Below are positions 25,950-35,931 of a DNA stretch of 64,000 nucleotides, one piece after another (positions within the stretch are counted from its first letter, which is position 1; each line of letters begins with the position of its first letter). Location: positions 1-64,000 of the forward strand of contig CAKPMB010000003.1 of assembly GCA_934167885.1 (NCBI GenBank), given 5' to 3'. Source of the stretch: an uncultured Bacilli bacterium (GTDB taxonomy: Bacteria > Bacillota_I > Bacilli_A > RF39 > UBA660). The translations under genes were made by a program, and so were the position numbers. The notes beneath the pieces are model-generated. The model saw only the letters and a list, made by a program, of their open reading frames with translations, was not told the origin of the DNA and made no database searches.

Positions 25950-26439
25950 ATTTTACTTCTATTGTTTTAGACCATTCGATAAATTTATCGGCATATATTA
26001 ATTGATTAGCCTTTTGACAACCAAATGTTGTTATCCAAAATCCTTTGGAACTTTTATGAACGCTTGTTAAGTAGTAATATGTTATGCTGTCTTCACTGCC
26101 TTCATTGTTAGTATATTCATATGTAAAATATGTAAGATTGTCTTTAGTAATAATATTATATGAACTACCTTGATTTTCAAAAATTAACTTTGTATATTCT
26201 TCAATTGTTGAATCACTGTTGATATCCGCTTCAATTAAATCTTCAAAATCATCAAAGTTTGCAATAAAAAATATATCATTGTCTTCATAATATAAACCAT
26301 TGGCATTGTATTTTTTTACTAAGCCTTTTTTCATGGTGATAGAAAGACCATCACTACTATATTTTTTGGTATCATTGTTGCAACCGGTAAAAGTAAAAAT
26401 TGAAATTAAAATAAACAATAAATATATTGCTTTTTTCAT
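25948..26439 (-). CDS. Lipoprotein of unknown function
   Basis: 163 residues. Signal peptide with lipobox FTGC (Cys at ~20), so the mature protein is lipid-anchored on the outer leaflet. The rest is a small alpha/beta domain rich in Asp, Tyr and Ser with no recognised motif. The start follows AGGTGAT on the minus strand. It is transcribed against copy 2 and away from the small genes to the right. Confidence 0.75.
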   Translation of the reverse strand: MKKAIYLLFILISIFTFTGCNNDTKKYSSDGLSITMKKGLVKKYNANGLYYEDNDIFFIANFDDFEDLIEADINSDSTIEEYTKLIFENQGSSYNIITKDNLTYFTYEYTNNEGSEDSITYYYLTSVHKSSKGFWITTFGCQKANQLIYADKFIEWSKTIEVK

Positions 26440-26544
26440 GAAATCACCTAGGATTATTATAAATTAAAAAAATGTATAATGCAAATTGGCAATCTCATTA
26501 TGTGTTTATTTTTTAATATCATAAAATATTGTGAGGTGAGAATT

Positions 26545-26727
26545 ATGGAGTATAAGATTAATAGTAGTGAATCACCCCTTATTTTTGAATATGATGGTGA
26601 TAAGAAGATAATAATTTTTATAGATGGTAAAGTAGTAGAGAATGATTCTAAAATTAAGTGTATTTGTGACTTTATATGTAATGGTTTTATTAAGATTTTA
26701 AATTTTTTTCTTAAACGTCATAAATAA
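26545..26727 (+). CDS. Small hypothetical protein
   Basis: 60 residues, start chosen at ATG 26545 after GAGGTGAG (longer in-frame starts lack a ribosome binding site). A short beta-like segment (PLIFEYDGDKKIIIFIDGKVV) is followed by a hydrophobic Cys-containing helix (IKCICDFICNGFIKILNFFL) and a basic end, so membrane association is likely. No family recognised. Confidence 0.55.
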   Translation: MEYKINSSESPLIFEYDGDKKIIIFIDGKVVENDSKIKCICDFICNGFIKILNFFLKRHK

Positions 26728-26762
26728 TTAGAAAATGCCCATAATACTATAGTGGTGATATG

Positions 26763-26981
26763 ATGAAATATGAGGTTGTGCCTAATGTTGTTACTAAAAA
26801 TGATTTAGAATTATTGAATAACATTTTTGAATGGAATTATAATGCTTATAAATTTTGTATAAATGCTCTTAAAAATATTATGGATGACGATGTGAAGGAT
26901 GTTTTTTATGAGTGTTCGAATCTTTTTTATAATGAAATGGTTTATGTATTGGATACTTTAGGTGATGAAGATGCAAGATGA
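26763..26981 (+). CDS. Small helical protein, possibly CotF-like half
   Basis: 72 residues, acidic and predicted all-helical: LELLNNIFEWNYNAYKFCINAL then VKDVFYECSNLFYNEMVYVLDTL. Two helices with regularly spaced aromatic residues suggest half of a four-helix bundle, as in CotF/ferritin-like coat proteins. Overlap with the next, similar-looking helical gene by 11 nt suggests that the two proteins work together. The family assignment is weak. Confidence 0.5.
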   Translation: MKYEVVPNVVTKNDLELLNNIFEWNYNAYKFCINALKNIMDDDVKDVFYECSNLFYNEMVYVLDTLGDEDAR

Positions 26982-27285
26982 AATATTTAACGTTGAAAAG
27001 AATATCAGTAAAGGTAGTAGTATAAGCGATAAAGATTATTTAACGTATCTTTTAATGTTTTTAAAGGAATTAGAAAGAAACTATGTTATGGCCATGTCTC
27101 AATCGTCATGTGAAGAATTTTATGATGGCATATTTGATACTTTCTATAATATAAGTGCTAAAGAACGTGAAGCGTATGAATTAATGTTTAGAAATGGCTG
27201 GTGTAAATTGACGTTGCCTAATGAAAATGAAATATTAAAAAATTATAAGGAATTACGAAGAAAGTTTAAAAATTTGGAAATTTAA
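26971..27285 (+). CDS. Small helical protein, CotF/coat-like
   Basis: 104 residues. Helices at DYLTYLLMFLKELERNYVMAMSQ and EEFYDGIFDTFYNISAKEREAYELMFRNGW, then a short C-terminal helix. The ending (ELMFRNGWCKL) resembles spore-coat CotF-like proteins, which have a helix pair ending in a Gly-Trp/Tyr-Tyr turn. Sporulation itself is not otherwise evident here. Start at 26971 fits AGGTG; GTG 26962 and ATG 26965 are alternatives. Confidence 0.5.
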   Translation: MQDEIFNVEKNISKGSSISDKDYLTYLLMFLKELERNYVMAMSQSSCEEFYDGIFDTFYNISAKEREAYELMFRNGWCKLTLPNENEILKNYKELRRKFKNLEI

Positions 27286-27301
27286 GTGAAATAATGAATA
27301 G

Positions 27302-27328
27302 AGACTAGCAATTAGTCTTTATTTTTTA
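27302..27328 (+). terminator. Terminator after the helical protein pair
   Basis: Arms AGACTA and TAGTCT separated by 5 nt, then a T-rich tail. Confidence 0.7.
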
Positions 27329-27349
27329 TATAATGAAGTGGGTGATTTA

Positions 27350-27937
27350 ATGAAAAAAGTAGTATTATTAGTAAGTGTCTTCTTGCTTTTATGTGGTTGC
27401 AAAGCTTTTGTTCGTGAGAATGAAAAGTTATTAGATGGCAAGTATGATATTGAAATTAAAGTAAAAAATTATGGTTCCATTTATTTGACGCTTGATGCTT
27501 CATATGCACCTATAACGGTAACTAATTTTGTTAATTTAGTTAATGAAAAGTTTTATGATGGTTTAACTTTTCATCGTATTATTGATGGCTTTATGATTCA
27601 AGGTGGTGATCCTGAAGGTAATGGAACAGGTGGTAGTAGTAAGACTATTAAGGGTGAATTTTCATCTAATGGTGTAAATAATACCTTGTCACATACTCGT
27701 GGGGTTATCTCAATGGCACGTGGTAGTGATTATAATAGTGCTTCAAGTCAATTTTTCATTGTTCATAAAGATAGCACTTTCTTAGATGGTAATTACGCCG
27801 CATTTGGTGAAGTAACTAAAGGTATGGATGTTGTTGATAAGATTGTTAAAGATGCTAAGCCAACTGATGATAATGGCACGATTGATAGTAGTAAGCAACC
27901 AGTTATTGAATATATTAAATTATTAGAACAAGATTAA
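27350..27937 (+). CDS. Lipoprotein peptidyl-prolyl cis-trans isomerase, cyclophilin type
   Basis: 195 residues. Lipobox LLCGC (Cys ~17) tethers it outside the membrane. The cyclophilin domain is complete: FHRIIDGFMIQGGDPEGNGTGG with the catalytic Arg, ISMARG, SSQFFIVH and FGEVTKGMDVVDKI. It catalyses proline isomerisation and probably helps fold exported proteins. Start chosen at ATG 27350 because the upstream GTG at 27338 lies in the ribosome binding site GGGTGAT. Single-gene unit between two terminators. Confidence 0.92.
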   Translation: MKKVVLLVSVFLLLCGCKAFVRENEKLLDGKYDIEIKVKNYGSIYLTLDASYAPITVTNFVNLVNEKFYDGLTFHRIIDGFMIQGGDPEGNGTGGSSKTIKGEFSSNGVNNTLSHTRGVISMARGSDYNSASSQFFIVHKDSTFLDGNYAAFGEVTKGMDVVDKIVKDAKPTDDNGTIDSSKQPVIEYIKLLEQD

Positions 27938-27951
27938 TTTCTTGTTTTTTT
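27927..27951 (+). terminator. Terminator after the cyclophilin gene
   Basis: Arms AACAAG and CTTGTT around an 8-nt loop, followed by T-run; the left arm is inside the last codons. Confidence 0.75.
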
Positions 27952-28008
27952 GTAAAGTAATTGACTTATTAATATTCACTAATATAAAATTACGTTGTGG
28001 GAGAACTT

Positions 28009-28788
28009 ATGAAGTGTGTAATTAATGATATTTTAAAAGAGAGAATAAAAGGGGATTTTCCTAGTTTAGAAACCAGTGATACACGCAAAAATCGAAGAGA
28101 ATTAACAACTTATACTAATAGTCGTAAACGTGAAATGGATTATATTAATAGTTTGCTTTTACAAATATCTGATAATAATATAAGTGATAGTGATTTCTTT
28201 ATTAACTTTCTTTCGGTTAGCAATATTTTGTTAAACATTTATGATGTGAATGATTATTGCCGTTTAATTTTGGGTGATAATTATGACGTTGAAATTATTA
28301 AAACTAAAATTCCTAATATGGAAAGTTCTTTTGATTCATCGATTGAACCCAATCATTCTAAGGTGGTCCGAGGGTATGCTTCTTTAATGGTAGCTGTTGG
28401 ATGTGATACTGTGTTAGAAGATAGAGAGTATACCGTGTGTGAATTAATTGATATGCATAAGAATAATATGATTATTCCAATATCATATGGTCCAATATAC
28501 AAAGAAATAAGTTTAGAATGTTATGAGCATCATCAAAATAGTAGAAATGTTCTTGAACCATTTGATGCCACTATGTTATCTAGTGCTAATTTAATTAAAA
28601 TGATAAAACATTATCCTAAATTTTTAAAATTTGTAAGACATTCACTAACAACGATGCGAATGGATGAATTAATTAATGATTATCATGATTTATTTATTAA
28701 AACATATAATGATAATATTCTATTACTTAATGATAAAGTAGAAAATTATGATAAGAGATTAGAATTAGTAAAGTCTATGAAAAAATAG
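28009..28788 (+). CDS. Hypothetical cytoplasmic protein
   Basis: 259 residues, no signal peptide or membrane segment, probably mainly helical. Polar and charged throughout, with KNRRELTTYTNSRKREMDY near the N-terminus and long helices at the C-terminus. No recognisable motif. A GTG at 27997 is in frame, but ATG 28009 is placed better after GGGAGAA. It stands alone before the ribosomal cluster, with its own terminator. Confidence 0.65.
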   Translation: MKCVINDILKERIKGDFPSLETSDTRKNRRELTTYTNSRKREMDYINSLLLQISDNNISDSDFFINFLSVSNILLNIYDVNDYCRLILGDNYDVEIIKTKIPNMESSFDSSIEPNHSKVVRGYASLMVAVGCDTVLEDREYTVCELIDMHKNNMIIPISYGPIYKEISLECYEHHQNSRNVLEPFDATMLSSANLIKMIKHYPKFLKFVRHSLTTMRMDELINDYHDLFIKTYNDNILLLNDKVENYDKRLELVKSMKK

Positions 28789-28817
28789 GTTAGAATTTAA
28801 ATTTAATCTATTTTTTT
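28785..28817 (+). terminator. Terminator after the hypothetical gene before rpsJ
   Basis: Arms ATAGGTTA (28785-28792) and TAATCTAT (28804-28811, one G-T pair), then T6. Confidence 0.65.
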
Positions 28818-28868
28818 GTTTTTTATGTCAAAAATACGAAAAAACCTTGAAAAATCGCCAAAAAATGC

Positions 28869-28897
28869 TTGCTTTATATAGGTTGTTATGATAGAAT
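28869..28897 (+). promoter_or_regulatory. Promoter of the S10-spc-alpha ribosomal cluster
   Basis: TTGCTT (28869-28874), 17-nt spacer, TAGAAT (28892-28897). Transcription would start near 28904. Confidence 0.7.
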
Positions 28898-28903
28898 TAT
28901 TAG

Positions 28904-29024
28904 CGTGTGTTTTAGTGCATAGATGTGCAAGGTTGTCGATACACCAGGTTGAGTTGTTCTGGTTATTGGGGTATTTGCACGGAGCATGCCTATACAAGAT
29001 ATAGACGAAGGGAGTGACACAAAA
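28904..29024 (+). promoter_or_regulatory. Structured leader RNA of the S10 operon
   Basis: The ~120-nt leader is richer in G+C than its surroundings. It nests GTGCAA (28925-28930) with TTGCAC (28975-28980) around an inner ACCAG (28943-28947) / CTGGT (28959-28963) hairpin. AAGGGAG then precedes rpsJ. This suggests a protein-binding or attenuation structure that controls the operon; the ligand is unknown. An RNA family search would tell whether it matches a described ribosomal leader. Confidence 0.55.
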
Positions 29025-29339
29025 ATGTCAAAAGGAGAAAAAGTACGTATTAGATTAAAAGCATACGATCATCGTGTTCTTGATAATGCGTGCACTAAGA
29101 TTGTTGAAACTGTAAAGAGATCTGGTGGCGAAATTAGTGGTCCAGTACCATTACCAACAGAAATTGAAAAGTTTACAATTTTAAGAGCTGTTCACAAATA
29201 TAAAGATTCACGTGAACAATTCGAAATGAGAACTCATAAGAGACTAATTGATATTAAAAAGCCTAATAAGGAAATTATTGATGCTTTAAAACATCTTGAT
29301 TTACCTAGTGGTGTTGATATCGAAATTAAAATGAACTAA
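29025..29339 (+). CDS. rpsJ: 30S ribosomal protein S10
   Basis: 104 residues, standard length, with [15 protein letters not shown] at the N-terminus and the RTHKRLIDI loop. The upstream in-frame ATG at 28986 lies within the leader; ATG 29025, after AAGGGAG, matches all S10 proteins. S10 (NusE) also takes part in transcription antitermination. First gene of the cluster. Confidence 0.97.
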   Translation: MSKGEKVRIRLKAYDHRVLDNACTKIVETVKRSGGEISGPVPLPTEIEKFTILRAVHKYKDSREQFEMRTHKRLIDIKKPNKEIIDALKHLDLPSGVDIEIKMN

Positions 29340-29357
29340 TAAGGAAGGAATGAAATT

Positions 29358-30068
29358 ATGAAAGGAATCTTAGGTAAGAAAATCGGAATGACTCAAGTAT
29401 TTACTACTAATGGTAAACTTATTCCTGTAACTGTTATTGAAGTTGAACCTAACGTTGTAACACAAGTTAAGACATTAGAAAATGATGGTTATGAAGCTAT
29501 TCAACTTGCAACTTGCACTATAAGAGAAAAAGTTAGTAATAAACCTAGCATGGGTCATACAAAGAAAGCAAATACAGCTCCTAAGCGCTTCTTAAAAGAA
29601 ATAAGGGGAGTTAATGTTACAGATTATACTTTAGGTCAAACTGTTGATGTTACAATGTTTACTGAAGGTGAAATCGTTGATGTAACTGGTGTTAGTAAAG
29701 GAAAGGGTTTCCAAGGCGTTATCAAACGTTATAATCAAACACGTGGTCCAATGGGACATGGTTCTCAATATCATCGTGGAGTTGGTTCATTAGGAACACT
29801 TTTACCAATGCACGTTTTAAAAGGTAAAAAATTACCAGGTCATATGGGTAATGAAAAAGTAACTATTCAAAATCTTGAAGTTATCAAGGTTGATGTCGAT
29901 AATAATCTTCTTTTAATTAAAGGAAATGTTCCAGGTCCAAAGAAATCTTTAGTGATGATTAAATCAGCAATCAAAGGAAATGGCAAAGTAAATCCTAAGG
30001 AAGATTTAATCAGCTATGTAGTAGAAGAAGTTAGTGAACCTACTACCGAAGAAACATCACAAGAGTAA
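29358..30068 (+). CDS. rplC: 50S ribosomal protein L3
   Basis: 236 residues, longer than the usual ~209 because of an acidic, Thr/Ser-rich C-terminal tail ([15 protein letters not shown]). Core motifs are normal: [24 protein letters not shown] and the [13 protein letters not shown] loop that reaches the peptidyl-transferase centre. Confidence 0.96.
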   Translation: MKGILGKKIGMTQVFTTNGKLIPVTVIEVEPNVVTQVKTLENDGYEAIQLATCTIREKVSNKPSMGHTKKANTAPKRFLKEIRGVNVTDYTLGQTVDVTMFTEGEIVDVTGVSKGKGFQGVIKRYNQTRGPMGHGSQYHRGVGSLGTLLPMHVLKGKKLPGHMGNEKVTIQNLEVIKVDVDNNLLLIKGNVPGPKKSLVMIKSAIKGNGKVNPKEDLISYVVEEVSEPTTEETSQE

Positions 30069-30121
30069 TAAACATATTTATAAATAATATCGATATTATA
30101 AATGTGATATAGGAGGAAAAT

Positions 30122-30718
30122 ATGGAAAAGATAATGGACTTAAACTTAAATAAAGAAGTATTTGGTATCGAACCAAATGATAAAGTATTATATGACGCAA
30201 TTATTACTGCTAGAGCTGGTCTTCGTCAAGGAACATATAAAGTTAAGACAAGAAGTGAAGTATCTGGTGGTGGAAGAAAACCATGGAGACAAAAAGGAAC
30301 TGGACGTGCTCGTCAAGGTTCAATTCGTGCTCCACAATGGCGCGGTGGCGGTATTGCTTTAGGACCTGTTCCTAGAGATTATAAAATTAAGACAAACCGC
30401 AAAGAACGCCAATTAGCACTTAAATCTGCTTTAAGTTACAAAGCAAGAGATAATGAAATTGTTTTAGTTGATAATTTTAATTTAGAAGGTAATAAAACTC
30501 GTGATATGGTTAAAGCTCTAAAAGATTTAGAGTTAGATAATAAGAAAGTATTACTTGTTATGGATGAGTTAACAGAAAATGTTATCTTAGCATCTCGTAA
30601 TCTTACTAATGTATTATTAATGGAACCATATGAAATTAATGTTCTTGATTTAGTTAATGCTGATGTTTTATTAGTAACTGAAAGTGCCGTTAAAGAAATT
30701 GAGGAGGCATTGAAATAA
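30122..30718 (+). CDS. rplD: 50S ribosomal protein L4
   Basis: 198 residues. The extended loop SGGGRKPWRQKGTGRARQGS lines the peptide exit tunnel. L4 autoregulates the S10 operon in E. coli; whether it does here through the leader at 28904 is unknown. A 53-nt gap with a short AT-rich palindromic stretch (ATCGAT region) separates it from rplC, and AGGAGG precedes the ATG. Confidence 0.96.
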   Translation: MEKIMDLNLNKEVFGIEPNDKVLYDAIITARAGLRQGTYKVKTRSEVSGGGRKPWRQKGTGRARQGSIRAPQWRGGGIALGPVPRDYKIKTNRKERQLALKSALSYKARDNEIVLVDNFNLEGNKTRDMVKALKDLELDNKKVLLVMDELTENVILASRNLTNVLLMEPYEINVLDLVNADVLLVTESAVKEIEEALK

Positions 30719-30719
30719 T

Positions 30720-31001
30720 ATGGATACAAAATATTTAGAAATAATTAAAGCTCCATTAATTACTGAAAAAAGTAGAAATGAACAAGAAAAAGGAAAATAT
30801 GTATTTATCGTTTCAAGTAAAGCTACTAAAACAGAAATTAAGAAAGCAATTGAGAAAATATTTAAAGTAAAAGTTAAAGAAATTAGCACTTTAAATATCA
30901 AACCTAAAAAGAAAAGAGTAGGTCGTTATACTGGTCTTACAAATCGTCGTAAGAAAGCTATTGTTACATTAGCAGAAGGTATGACAATCGATTTGAATTA
31001 A
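30720..31001 (+). CDS. rplW: 50S ribosomal protein L23
   Basis: 93 residues. APLITEKS at the N-terminus and the basic loop [14 protein letters not shown] are typical. L23 forms the trigger factor and SRP docking site at the tunnel exit. It starts 1 nt after the rplD stop. Confidence 0.96.
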   Translation: MDTKYLEIIKAPLITEKSRNEQEKGKYVFIVSSKATKTEIKKAIEKIFKVKVKEISTLNIKPKKKRVGRYTGLTNRRKKAIVTLAEGMTIDLN

Positions 31002-31014
31002 GGAGGGTTTAAGA

Positions 31015-31845
31015 ATGGCTATTAGAAATTTTAAACCAATAACAAACGCAAGACGTAAGATGAGTACTTTAGTTAATGAAGAAATTACTAAAAAAACTCC
31101 TGAAAAAAGCTTAATTGTTACATTAAAGAAAAATGGTGGTCGTAATAACCAAGGACAAATAACTGTTCGTCATCATGGTGGTGGAGAAAAGAGAAAATAT
31201 CGTATAATTGATTTTAAACGTAATAAATATGATGTTATCGGAACTGTAGCTTCTATTGAATATGATCCAAATAGAACTGCAAATATTGCCTTGATTAATT
31301 ATGCTGATGGTGAAAAAAGATATATTATTGCACCAAAAGATTTAAAAGTTGGTATGCAAGTTGTAAGTGGTGAGAATGCTGATATTAAAGTTGGTAATGC
31401 TCTTCCAATAATGAATATTCCAGTTGGTACTGTTATTCATAATATTGAATTACGTCCAAAGAAAGGTGGCGAACTTGCTCGTTCTGCTGGTTCATCTGCT
31501 CAAATCCTTGGTCGTGAAGGAAATTATGTAATGATTCGTTTATCAAGTGGTGAACAAAGAAAAGTATTGGGAACTTGTTATGCAACAATTGGTGAAGTTG
31601 GTAATGCTGATTATGAATTAGTTAAATTAGGAAAAGCAGGAAGAACACGTCATATGGGAATTCGTCCTACAGTTCGTGGATCTGTTATGAACCCTAATGA
31701 TCACCCACATGGTGGTGGTGAAGGTCGTGCACCAGTTGGACGTAAAGGACCAGTTACTCCATGGGGTAAACCAGCACTTGGTTATAAAACTCGTAAGAGA
31801 AAAGCAAGCGACAAACTTATCGTTCGTCGTCGTAATGATAAATAG
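31015..31845 (+). CDS. rplB: 50S ribosomal protein L2
   Basis: 276 residues, normal length. NHGGGE-type region appears as [18 protein letters not shown] with the conserved His needed for peptidyl-transferase function. Basic C-terminal [19 protein letters not shown] is AAGGAGGG. Confidence 0.97.
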   Translation: MAIRNFKPITNARRKMSTLVNEEITKKTPEKSLIVTLKKNGGRNNQGQITVRHHGGGEKRKYRIIDFKRNKYDVIGTVASIEYDPNRTANIALINYADGEKRYIIAPKDLKVGMQVVSGENADIKVGNALPIMNIPVGTVIHNIELRPKKGGELARSAGSSAQILGREGNYVMIRLSSGEQRKVLGTCYATIGEVGNADYELVKLGKAGRTRHMGIRPTVRGSVMNPNDHPHGGGEGRAPVGRKGPVTPWGKPALGYKTRKRKASDKLIVRRRNDK

Positions 31846-31863
31846 AGAAAGGATTAAAAAAAT

Positions 31864-32133
31864 ATGGCAAGAAGTTTAAAAAAAGGACCTTATGTATTCG
31901 ATAGATTACTAAAAAAGGTAAAGACATTAAATGAAACTGGTAAAAAAGAAGTTATAAAAACATGGTCACGCCGTTCAACTATTTATCCTGACTTTATTGG
32001 ACATACTTTTGCAGTTCATAATGGAAAAGAATTTATTCCTGTTTATGTAACTGAAGACATGGTAGGACACAAGTTAGGTGAATTTGCTCTAACTCGTAAG
32101 TTCGGTGGCCATGGAGAAAATAAAGACAAGTAG
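31864..32133 (+). CDS. rpsS: 30S ribosomal protein S19
   Basis: 89 residues. [11 protein letters not shown] start and [19 protein letters not shown] are diagnostic. Binds the head of the small subunit with S13, encoded downstream at 40846. Confidence 0.97.
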   Translation: MARSLKKGPYVFDRLLKKVKTLNETGKKEVIKTWSRRSTIYPDFIGHTFAVHNGKEFIPVYVTEDMVGHKLGEFALTRKFGGHGENKDK

Positions 32134-32156
32134 AAAGTTCTTATAGGAGGATAAAG

Positions 32157-32489
32157 ATGGAAGCAAAAGCAATCGCTAAGATGCAAAGAATTTCTCCAAT
32201 TAAAGCAAGATTAGTAATTGATTTAATTCGTGGAAAAAATGCAGATGAAGCGTTAACCATATTGGTAAATTATAATAATAAAGCTGCAGGTCTTATAAAG
32301 AAGGTACTTGATTCAGCTATTGCTAATGCTGTTAACAATAATAAAATGGATGAAAAGACATTATATGTTAAAGAAGCAAGAGTTGATGCAGGTCCAGTTA
32401 TGAAGAGAATGATGTTTGATTCAAGAGGACATGTAGGACGTAAAGATAAAAGAACTAGTCACATTGTTATTACGGTGGCTAATAGATAG
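32157..32489 (+). CDS. rplV: 50S ribosomal protein L22
   Basis: 110 residues. ISPIKARLVIDLIRGK and the exit-tunnel beta hairpin region (GPVMKRMMFDSRGHVG) are present. Changes in this hairpin give macrolide resistance in other bacteria; nothing unusual is visible here. Confidence 0.96.
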   Translation: MEAKAIAKMQRISPIKARLVIDLIRGKNADEALTILVNYNNKAAGLIKKVLDSAIANAVNNNKMDEKTLYVKEARVDAGPVMKRMMFDSRGHVGRKDKRTSHIVITVANR

Positions 32490-32501
32490 GAGGATATTGT
32501 T

Positions 32502-33155
32502 ATGGGACAAAAAGTTAGTCCAATAGGACTTAGAGTTGGAATCAATAAAGACTGGGAATCAAAATGGTATGCTCCTAAGAAAGATTTTTCAAAGAAATTA
32601 AACGAAGATATTAAGATTCGTGAATATATTGAGAAAAATTTAAATGACAAGGGCATTGCCAAGGTCGAAATTGAAAAAAATGATAGAAAATGTGAAGTAA
32701 TTATTCATTCTTCAAAACCAGGTGTATTAATTGGTAAAGGTGGCGAAGAAATTGAAAAAGTTAAGAAGGAATTATCAAAATTAACTGGAACTAATGTATT
32801 CGTTTCAATCGTTGATATTAAAAAACCAGATTTAAATGCAAAATTAGTTGCTGATTCTATTGCTAAACAAATAAGCAATCGTGCATCATTCAGAATGGCA
32901 CAAAAACGTGCAATTAAGAATGCTATGAAAGCTGGAGCAAAGGGTATCAAAACTTCTGTATCAGGTCGTTTAGGTGGCGCTGATATGGCAAGAAGTGAAG
33001 GTTATACTGAAGGAACTATTCCATTACATACAATTCGTGCTGATGTTGATTATGCTAATAGTGAAGCTGATACAACATTTGGTAAGATTGGTGTTAAGGT
33101 TTGGATCTATAAAGGTGAGATACTTCCTACTAAACAAAATAAGGGAGGTAAGTAA
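32502..33155 (+). CDS. rpsC: 30S ribosomal protein S3
   Basis: 217 residues. [13 protein letters not shown] start, KH domain with the loop [10 protein letters not shown], and C-terminal domain with [15 protein letters not shown]3 lines the mRNA entry channel. Confidence 0.97.
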   Translation: MGQKVSPIGLRVGINKDWESKWYAPKKDFSKKLNEDIKIREYIEKNLNDKGIAKVEIEKNDRKCEVIIHSSKPGVLIGKGGEEIEKVKKELSKLTGTNVFVSIVDIKKPDLNAKLVADSIAKQISNRASFRMAQKRAIKNAMKAGAKGIKTSVSGRLGGADMARSEGYTEGTIPLHTIRADVDYANSEADTTFGKIGVKVWIYKGEILPTKQNKGGK

Positions 33156-33157
33156 TT

Positions 33158-33583
33158 ATGGCTTTAATACCTGCAAGAGTTAAATATAGAAGAGTTCATA
33201 GACTTCCATACGAAGGTCGCGCAAAAGGTAATACTGAATTACATTTCGGTGAATATGGTCTTGTAAGTCGTGATGGAGCTTGGATTAATGCTAATCAAAT
33301 AGAGGCAGCTCGTGTTGCCATGACTCGTTATATGAAACGTGGTGGAAAAGTATGGATTAATATTTTCCCTCATATGCCAAGAACAGCAAAACCTATTGGT
33401 GTTCGTCAAGGAAAAGGTAAAGGTGCTGTTGAAGAGTGGGTTGCCGTTGTTAAAGAAGGCAAAATCATGTTTGAAATTGGTGGTGTAGATGAGGCTACTG
33501 CACGTGAAGCATTCCGTTTAGCAAGTCACAAGTTACCAGTTAGAACAAAATTTATTATGAAAGAAAATGGTGGTGAAAAATAA
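33158..33583 (+). CDS. rplP: 50S ribosomal protein L16
   Basis: 141 residues, standard. Signature [15 protein letters not shown] and [15 protein letters not shown]. Ends in TAATG, sharing one base with the rpmC start. Confidence 0.97.
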   Translation: MALIPARVKYRRVHRLPYEGRAKGNTELHFGEYGLVSRDGAWINANQIEAARVAMTRYMKRGGKVWINIFPHMPRTAKPIGVRQGKGKGAVEEWVAVVKEGKIMFEIGGVDEATAREAFRLASHKLPVRTKFIMKENGGEK

Positions 33584-33783
33584 TGAAGGTTAAAGAGATT
33601 AGAGAATTATCCACTAAAGAAATAAATGAGCATATCGTAAGCGCTAAAGAAGAATTATTTAATTTACGTTTTCAACAAGCAACAGGCGCATTAGAAAAAC
33701 CTTCACGTATTAAAGATTTAAGACACGAAGTAGCAAGAATGAAAACTGTGTTACGTGAACGTGAAATGAAGGAGGACAAATAA
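33583..33783 (+). CDS. rpmC: 50S ribosomal protein L29
   Basis: 66 residues, two long helices. [15 protein letters not shown] is the family motif. One-base TAATG overlaps at both ends couple it to rplP and rpsQ. Confidence 0.96.
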   Translation: MKVKEIRELSTKEINEHIVSAKEELFNLRFQQATGALEKPSRIKDLRHEVARMKTVLREREMKEDK

Positions 33784-34040
33784 TGGAAAAGCGAAGCCGT
33801 GAATTAATTGGTAAAGTTGTTAGTGCTAAAAATAATAAAACTATTACCGTAGTGGTAGAGACTTATAAAAAAGACCCATTATATGGAAAAAGAGTTAAGT
33901 CTTCAAAGAAATATGCCGTACATGATGAAACTAATAAGGCTAAGGTGGGCGACGAAGTTAGAATCGTTGAGACTAGACCATTATCAAAGACGAAGTATTT
34001 CTATCTAAAAGAAATTGTAAAAGAAGCAGTTATTTTATAA
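33783..34040 (+). CDS. rpsQ: 30S ribosomal protein S17
   Basis: 85 residues, OB fold. [17 protein letters not shown] and [18 protein letters not shown] are typical. Confidence 0.97.
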   Translation: MEKRSRELIGKVVSAKNNKTITVVVETYKKDPLYGKRVKSSKKYAVHDETNKAKVGDEVRIVETRPLSKTKYFYLKEIVKEAVIL

Positions 34041-34062
34041 CTCTAGATAAGGAGGATTAGAT

Positions 34063-34431
34063 ATGATTCAACAAGAAAGCCGTTTAAAAGTTGCTGATAA
34101 CTCTGGAGCACGTGAATTATTAGTTATTCGTGTTTTAGGTGGTAGCAAGGTTAAAACTGGTAATATTGGTGACATAGTAGTAGGAACTGTTAAAAAGGCT
34201 ACTCCTAATGGCACAGTTAAAAAAGGTAAAGTTGTTAAAGCAGTTGTTGTTAGAACAAAATTTGGTATTCATCGTAACGATGGTAGTTCAATTAAGTTTG
34301 ATGATAATGCTTGTGTAATTATAAGAGATGATAAGAGTCCAATAGGAACACGTATATTTGGACCAGTAGCAAGGGAACTTCGTGAAAAAGATTTTATGAA
34401 AATTGTATCTCTTGCTAAAGAAGTACTATAA
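34063..34431 (+). CDS. rplN: 50S ribosomal protein L14
   Basis: 122 residues, exactly the common length. [19 protein letters not shown] start and [24 protein letters not shown] ending (here DDKSPIGTR). Interacts with RsfS and L19 at the subunit interface. Confidence 0.97.
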   Translation: MIQQESRLKVADNSGARELLVIRVLGGSKVKTGNIGDIVVGTVKKATPNGTVKKGKVVKAVVVRTKFGIHRNDGSSIKFDDNACVIIRDDKSPIGTRIFGPVARELREKDFMKIVSLAKEVL

Positions 34432-34442
34432 AGGAGCAAAAT

Positions 34443-34751
34443 ATGAATCTTAAAGTAAAAGATAAAGTTATAGTAATAGCTGGTTCTAATAAAGGTAAAG
34501 AAGGATCTATCAAGAAAATATTAACAAAAGAAAACAAGGTTATTGTTGAAGGTGTTAATATTGTTAAGAAACATAAAAAAGGTAATGGTCAAGAATCTGG
34601 TGGTATCATTGAAATGGAAGCACCAATTCATGCATCAAACGTTATGTTAATTGATCCAAAAACAAAAAAACCTACTAGAATCGGGCATTCTATAGATAAA
34701 GATAATAAAAAAATTAGAGTTTCAAAGAAATCAAACGAAAAGTTTGATTAG
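34443..34751 (+). CDS. rplX: 50S ribosomal protein L24
   Basis: 102 residues with an N-terminal KOW motif (VIVIAGSNKGKEGSI) and MEAPIHASNVML. Early assembly protein binding the 5' part of 23S rRNA. Confidence 0.96.
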   Translation: MNLKVKDKVIVIAGSNKGKEGSIKKILTKENKVIVEGVNIVKKHKKGNGQESGGIIEMEAPIHASNVMLIDPKTKKPTRIGHSIDKDNKKIRVSKKSNEKFD

Positions 34752-34769
34752 TCGGAAGGAGGGTAATCT

Positions 34770-35309
34770 ATGAACCGCCTAAAAGAAAAATACTTAAATG
34801 AAGTAGTTCCAAGTTTAATGCAAAAACATAATTATAAATCAATTATGGAAGTTCCAAAATTAGAAAAAATTGTTGTAAATATTGGTGTTGGTGATGCCAC
34901 TACTAATTCTAAATTATTAGATGCAGCAGTAAGTGATCTTGAGTTAATTACAGGTCAAAAGCCTGTTGTAACAAAAGCTCGTAAGTCAATCGCAGGTTTT
35001 CATGTTCGTGAAGGTCAAGCAATTGGTTGTAAAGTAACTCTAAGAGGTGAAAATATGTATACTTTCTTAGATAAGTTAATAACAATTGGACTTCCTCGAG
35101 TTAGAGATTTTCGTGGTGTTAATCCAAAAGGTTTTGATGGAAGAGGTAATTATACTTTAGGTATTAAAGAGCAATTAATCTTCTCAGAAATCGAATATGA
35201 TAATGTTGTAAAAGTTCGTGGTATGGATATTGTATTCGTAACAACTGCTAAAAACAATGAAGAAGCATTCGATTTATTAGATGAACTTGGAATGCCATTT
35301 AGAAAGTAA
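34770..35309 (+). CDS. rplE: 50S ribosomal protein L5
   Basis: 179 residues. [26 protein letters not shown] and [16 protein letters not shown] are diagnostic. Binds 5S rRNA. Confidence 0.97.
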   Translation: MNRLKEKYLNEVVPSLMQKHNYKSIMEVPKLEKIVVNIGVGDATTNSKLLDAAVSDLELITGQKPVVTKARKSIAGFHVREGQAIGCKVTLRGENMYTFLDKLITIGLPRVRDFRGVNPKGFDGRGNYTLGIKEQLIFSEIEYDNVVKVRGMDIVFVTTAKNNEEAFDLLDELGMPFRK

Positions 35310-35321
35310 TTGGAGGATATT

Positions 35322-35507
35322 ATGGCTAAAAAAAGTATGATTATAAAAGCTAATAGAAAGCAAAAATATAAAGTTCGTGAATATACAAGATGTTCACGTT
35401 GCGGAAGACCTCATGCTGTAATGAGTAAATTCGGTATTTGCCGTATTTGTTTTCGTGAATTAGCTTACAAAGGACAAATACCAGGTGTCAAAAAATCTAG
35501 CTGGTAG
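35322..35507 (+). CDS. rpsN: 30S ribosomal protein S14, zinc type
   Basis: 61 residues, the short zinc-binding form. CSRCGRP and CRICFRELA supply the four Cys ligands. Start placed at ATG 35322 after GGAGGATATT; the in-frame ATG at 35310 lies before that ribosome binding site. Confidence 0.96.
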   Translation: MAKKSMIIKANRKQKYKVREYTRCSRCGRPHAVMSKFGICRICFRELAYKGQIPGVKKSSW

Positions 35508-35522
35508 AAGGAGGATAAATTT

Positions 35523-35921
35523 ATGGTAGTAACAGATACGATCGCAGATATGCTTACAAGAATTCGTAATGCTAATCAAATGCGCTATCAAGAAGTTAGT
35601 GTACCTGCTTCAAATTTAAAGTGTGAACTTGCTAAAATCCTTAAAGAAGAAGGATTTATTGAAGATTATAAGGTCGAAAAAGATGATGTTCAAGGAAATA
35701 TTCTGTTAACATTGAAATATGGACAAAATAAAGAAAGAGTAATTACTGGATTAAAGCGTATTTCTAAACCAGGATTAAGAGTTTATGCAAAAAGTGATGA
35801 AATTCCTAAAGTATTAAATGGATTAGGAATTGCCATTATTTCTACTAGTCATGGTGTTATGACTGATAAAGAGGCTCGTAAACAAAATCTTGGTGGCGAA
35901 GTATTGGCTTATATTTGGTAG
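35523..35921 (+). CDS. rpsH: 30S ribosomal protein S8
   Basis: 132 residues. [15 protein letters not shown] start and [21 protein letters not shown] ending are the family patterns. Confidence 0.97.
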   Translation: MVVTDTIADMLTRIRNANQMRYQEVSVPASNLKCELAKILKEEGFIEDYKVEKDDVQGNILLTLKYGQNKERVITGLKRISKPGLRVYAKSDEIPKVLNGLGIAIISTSHGVMTDKEARKQNLGGEVLAYIW

Positions 35922-35931
35922 AGGTAATAAT

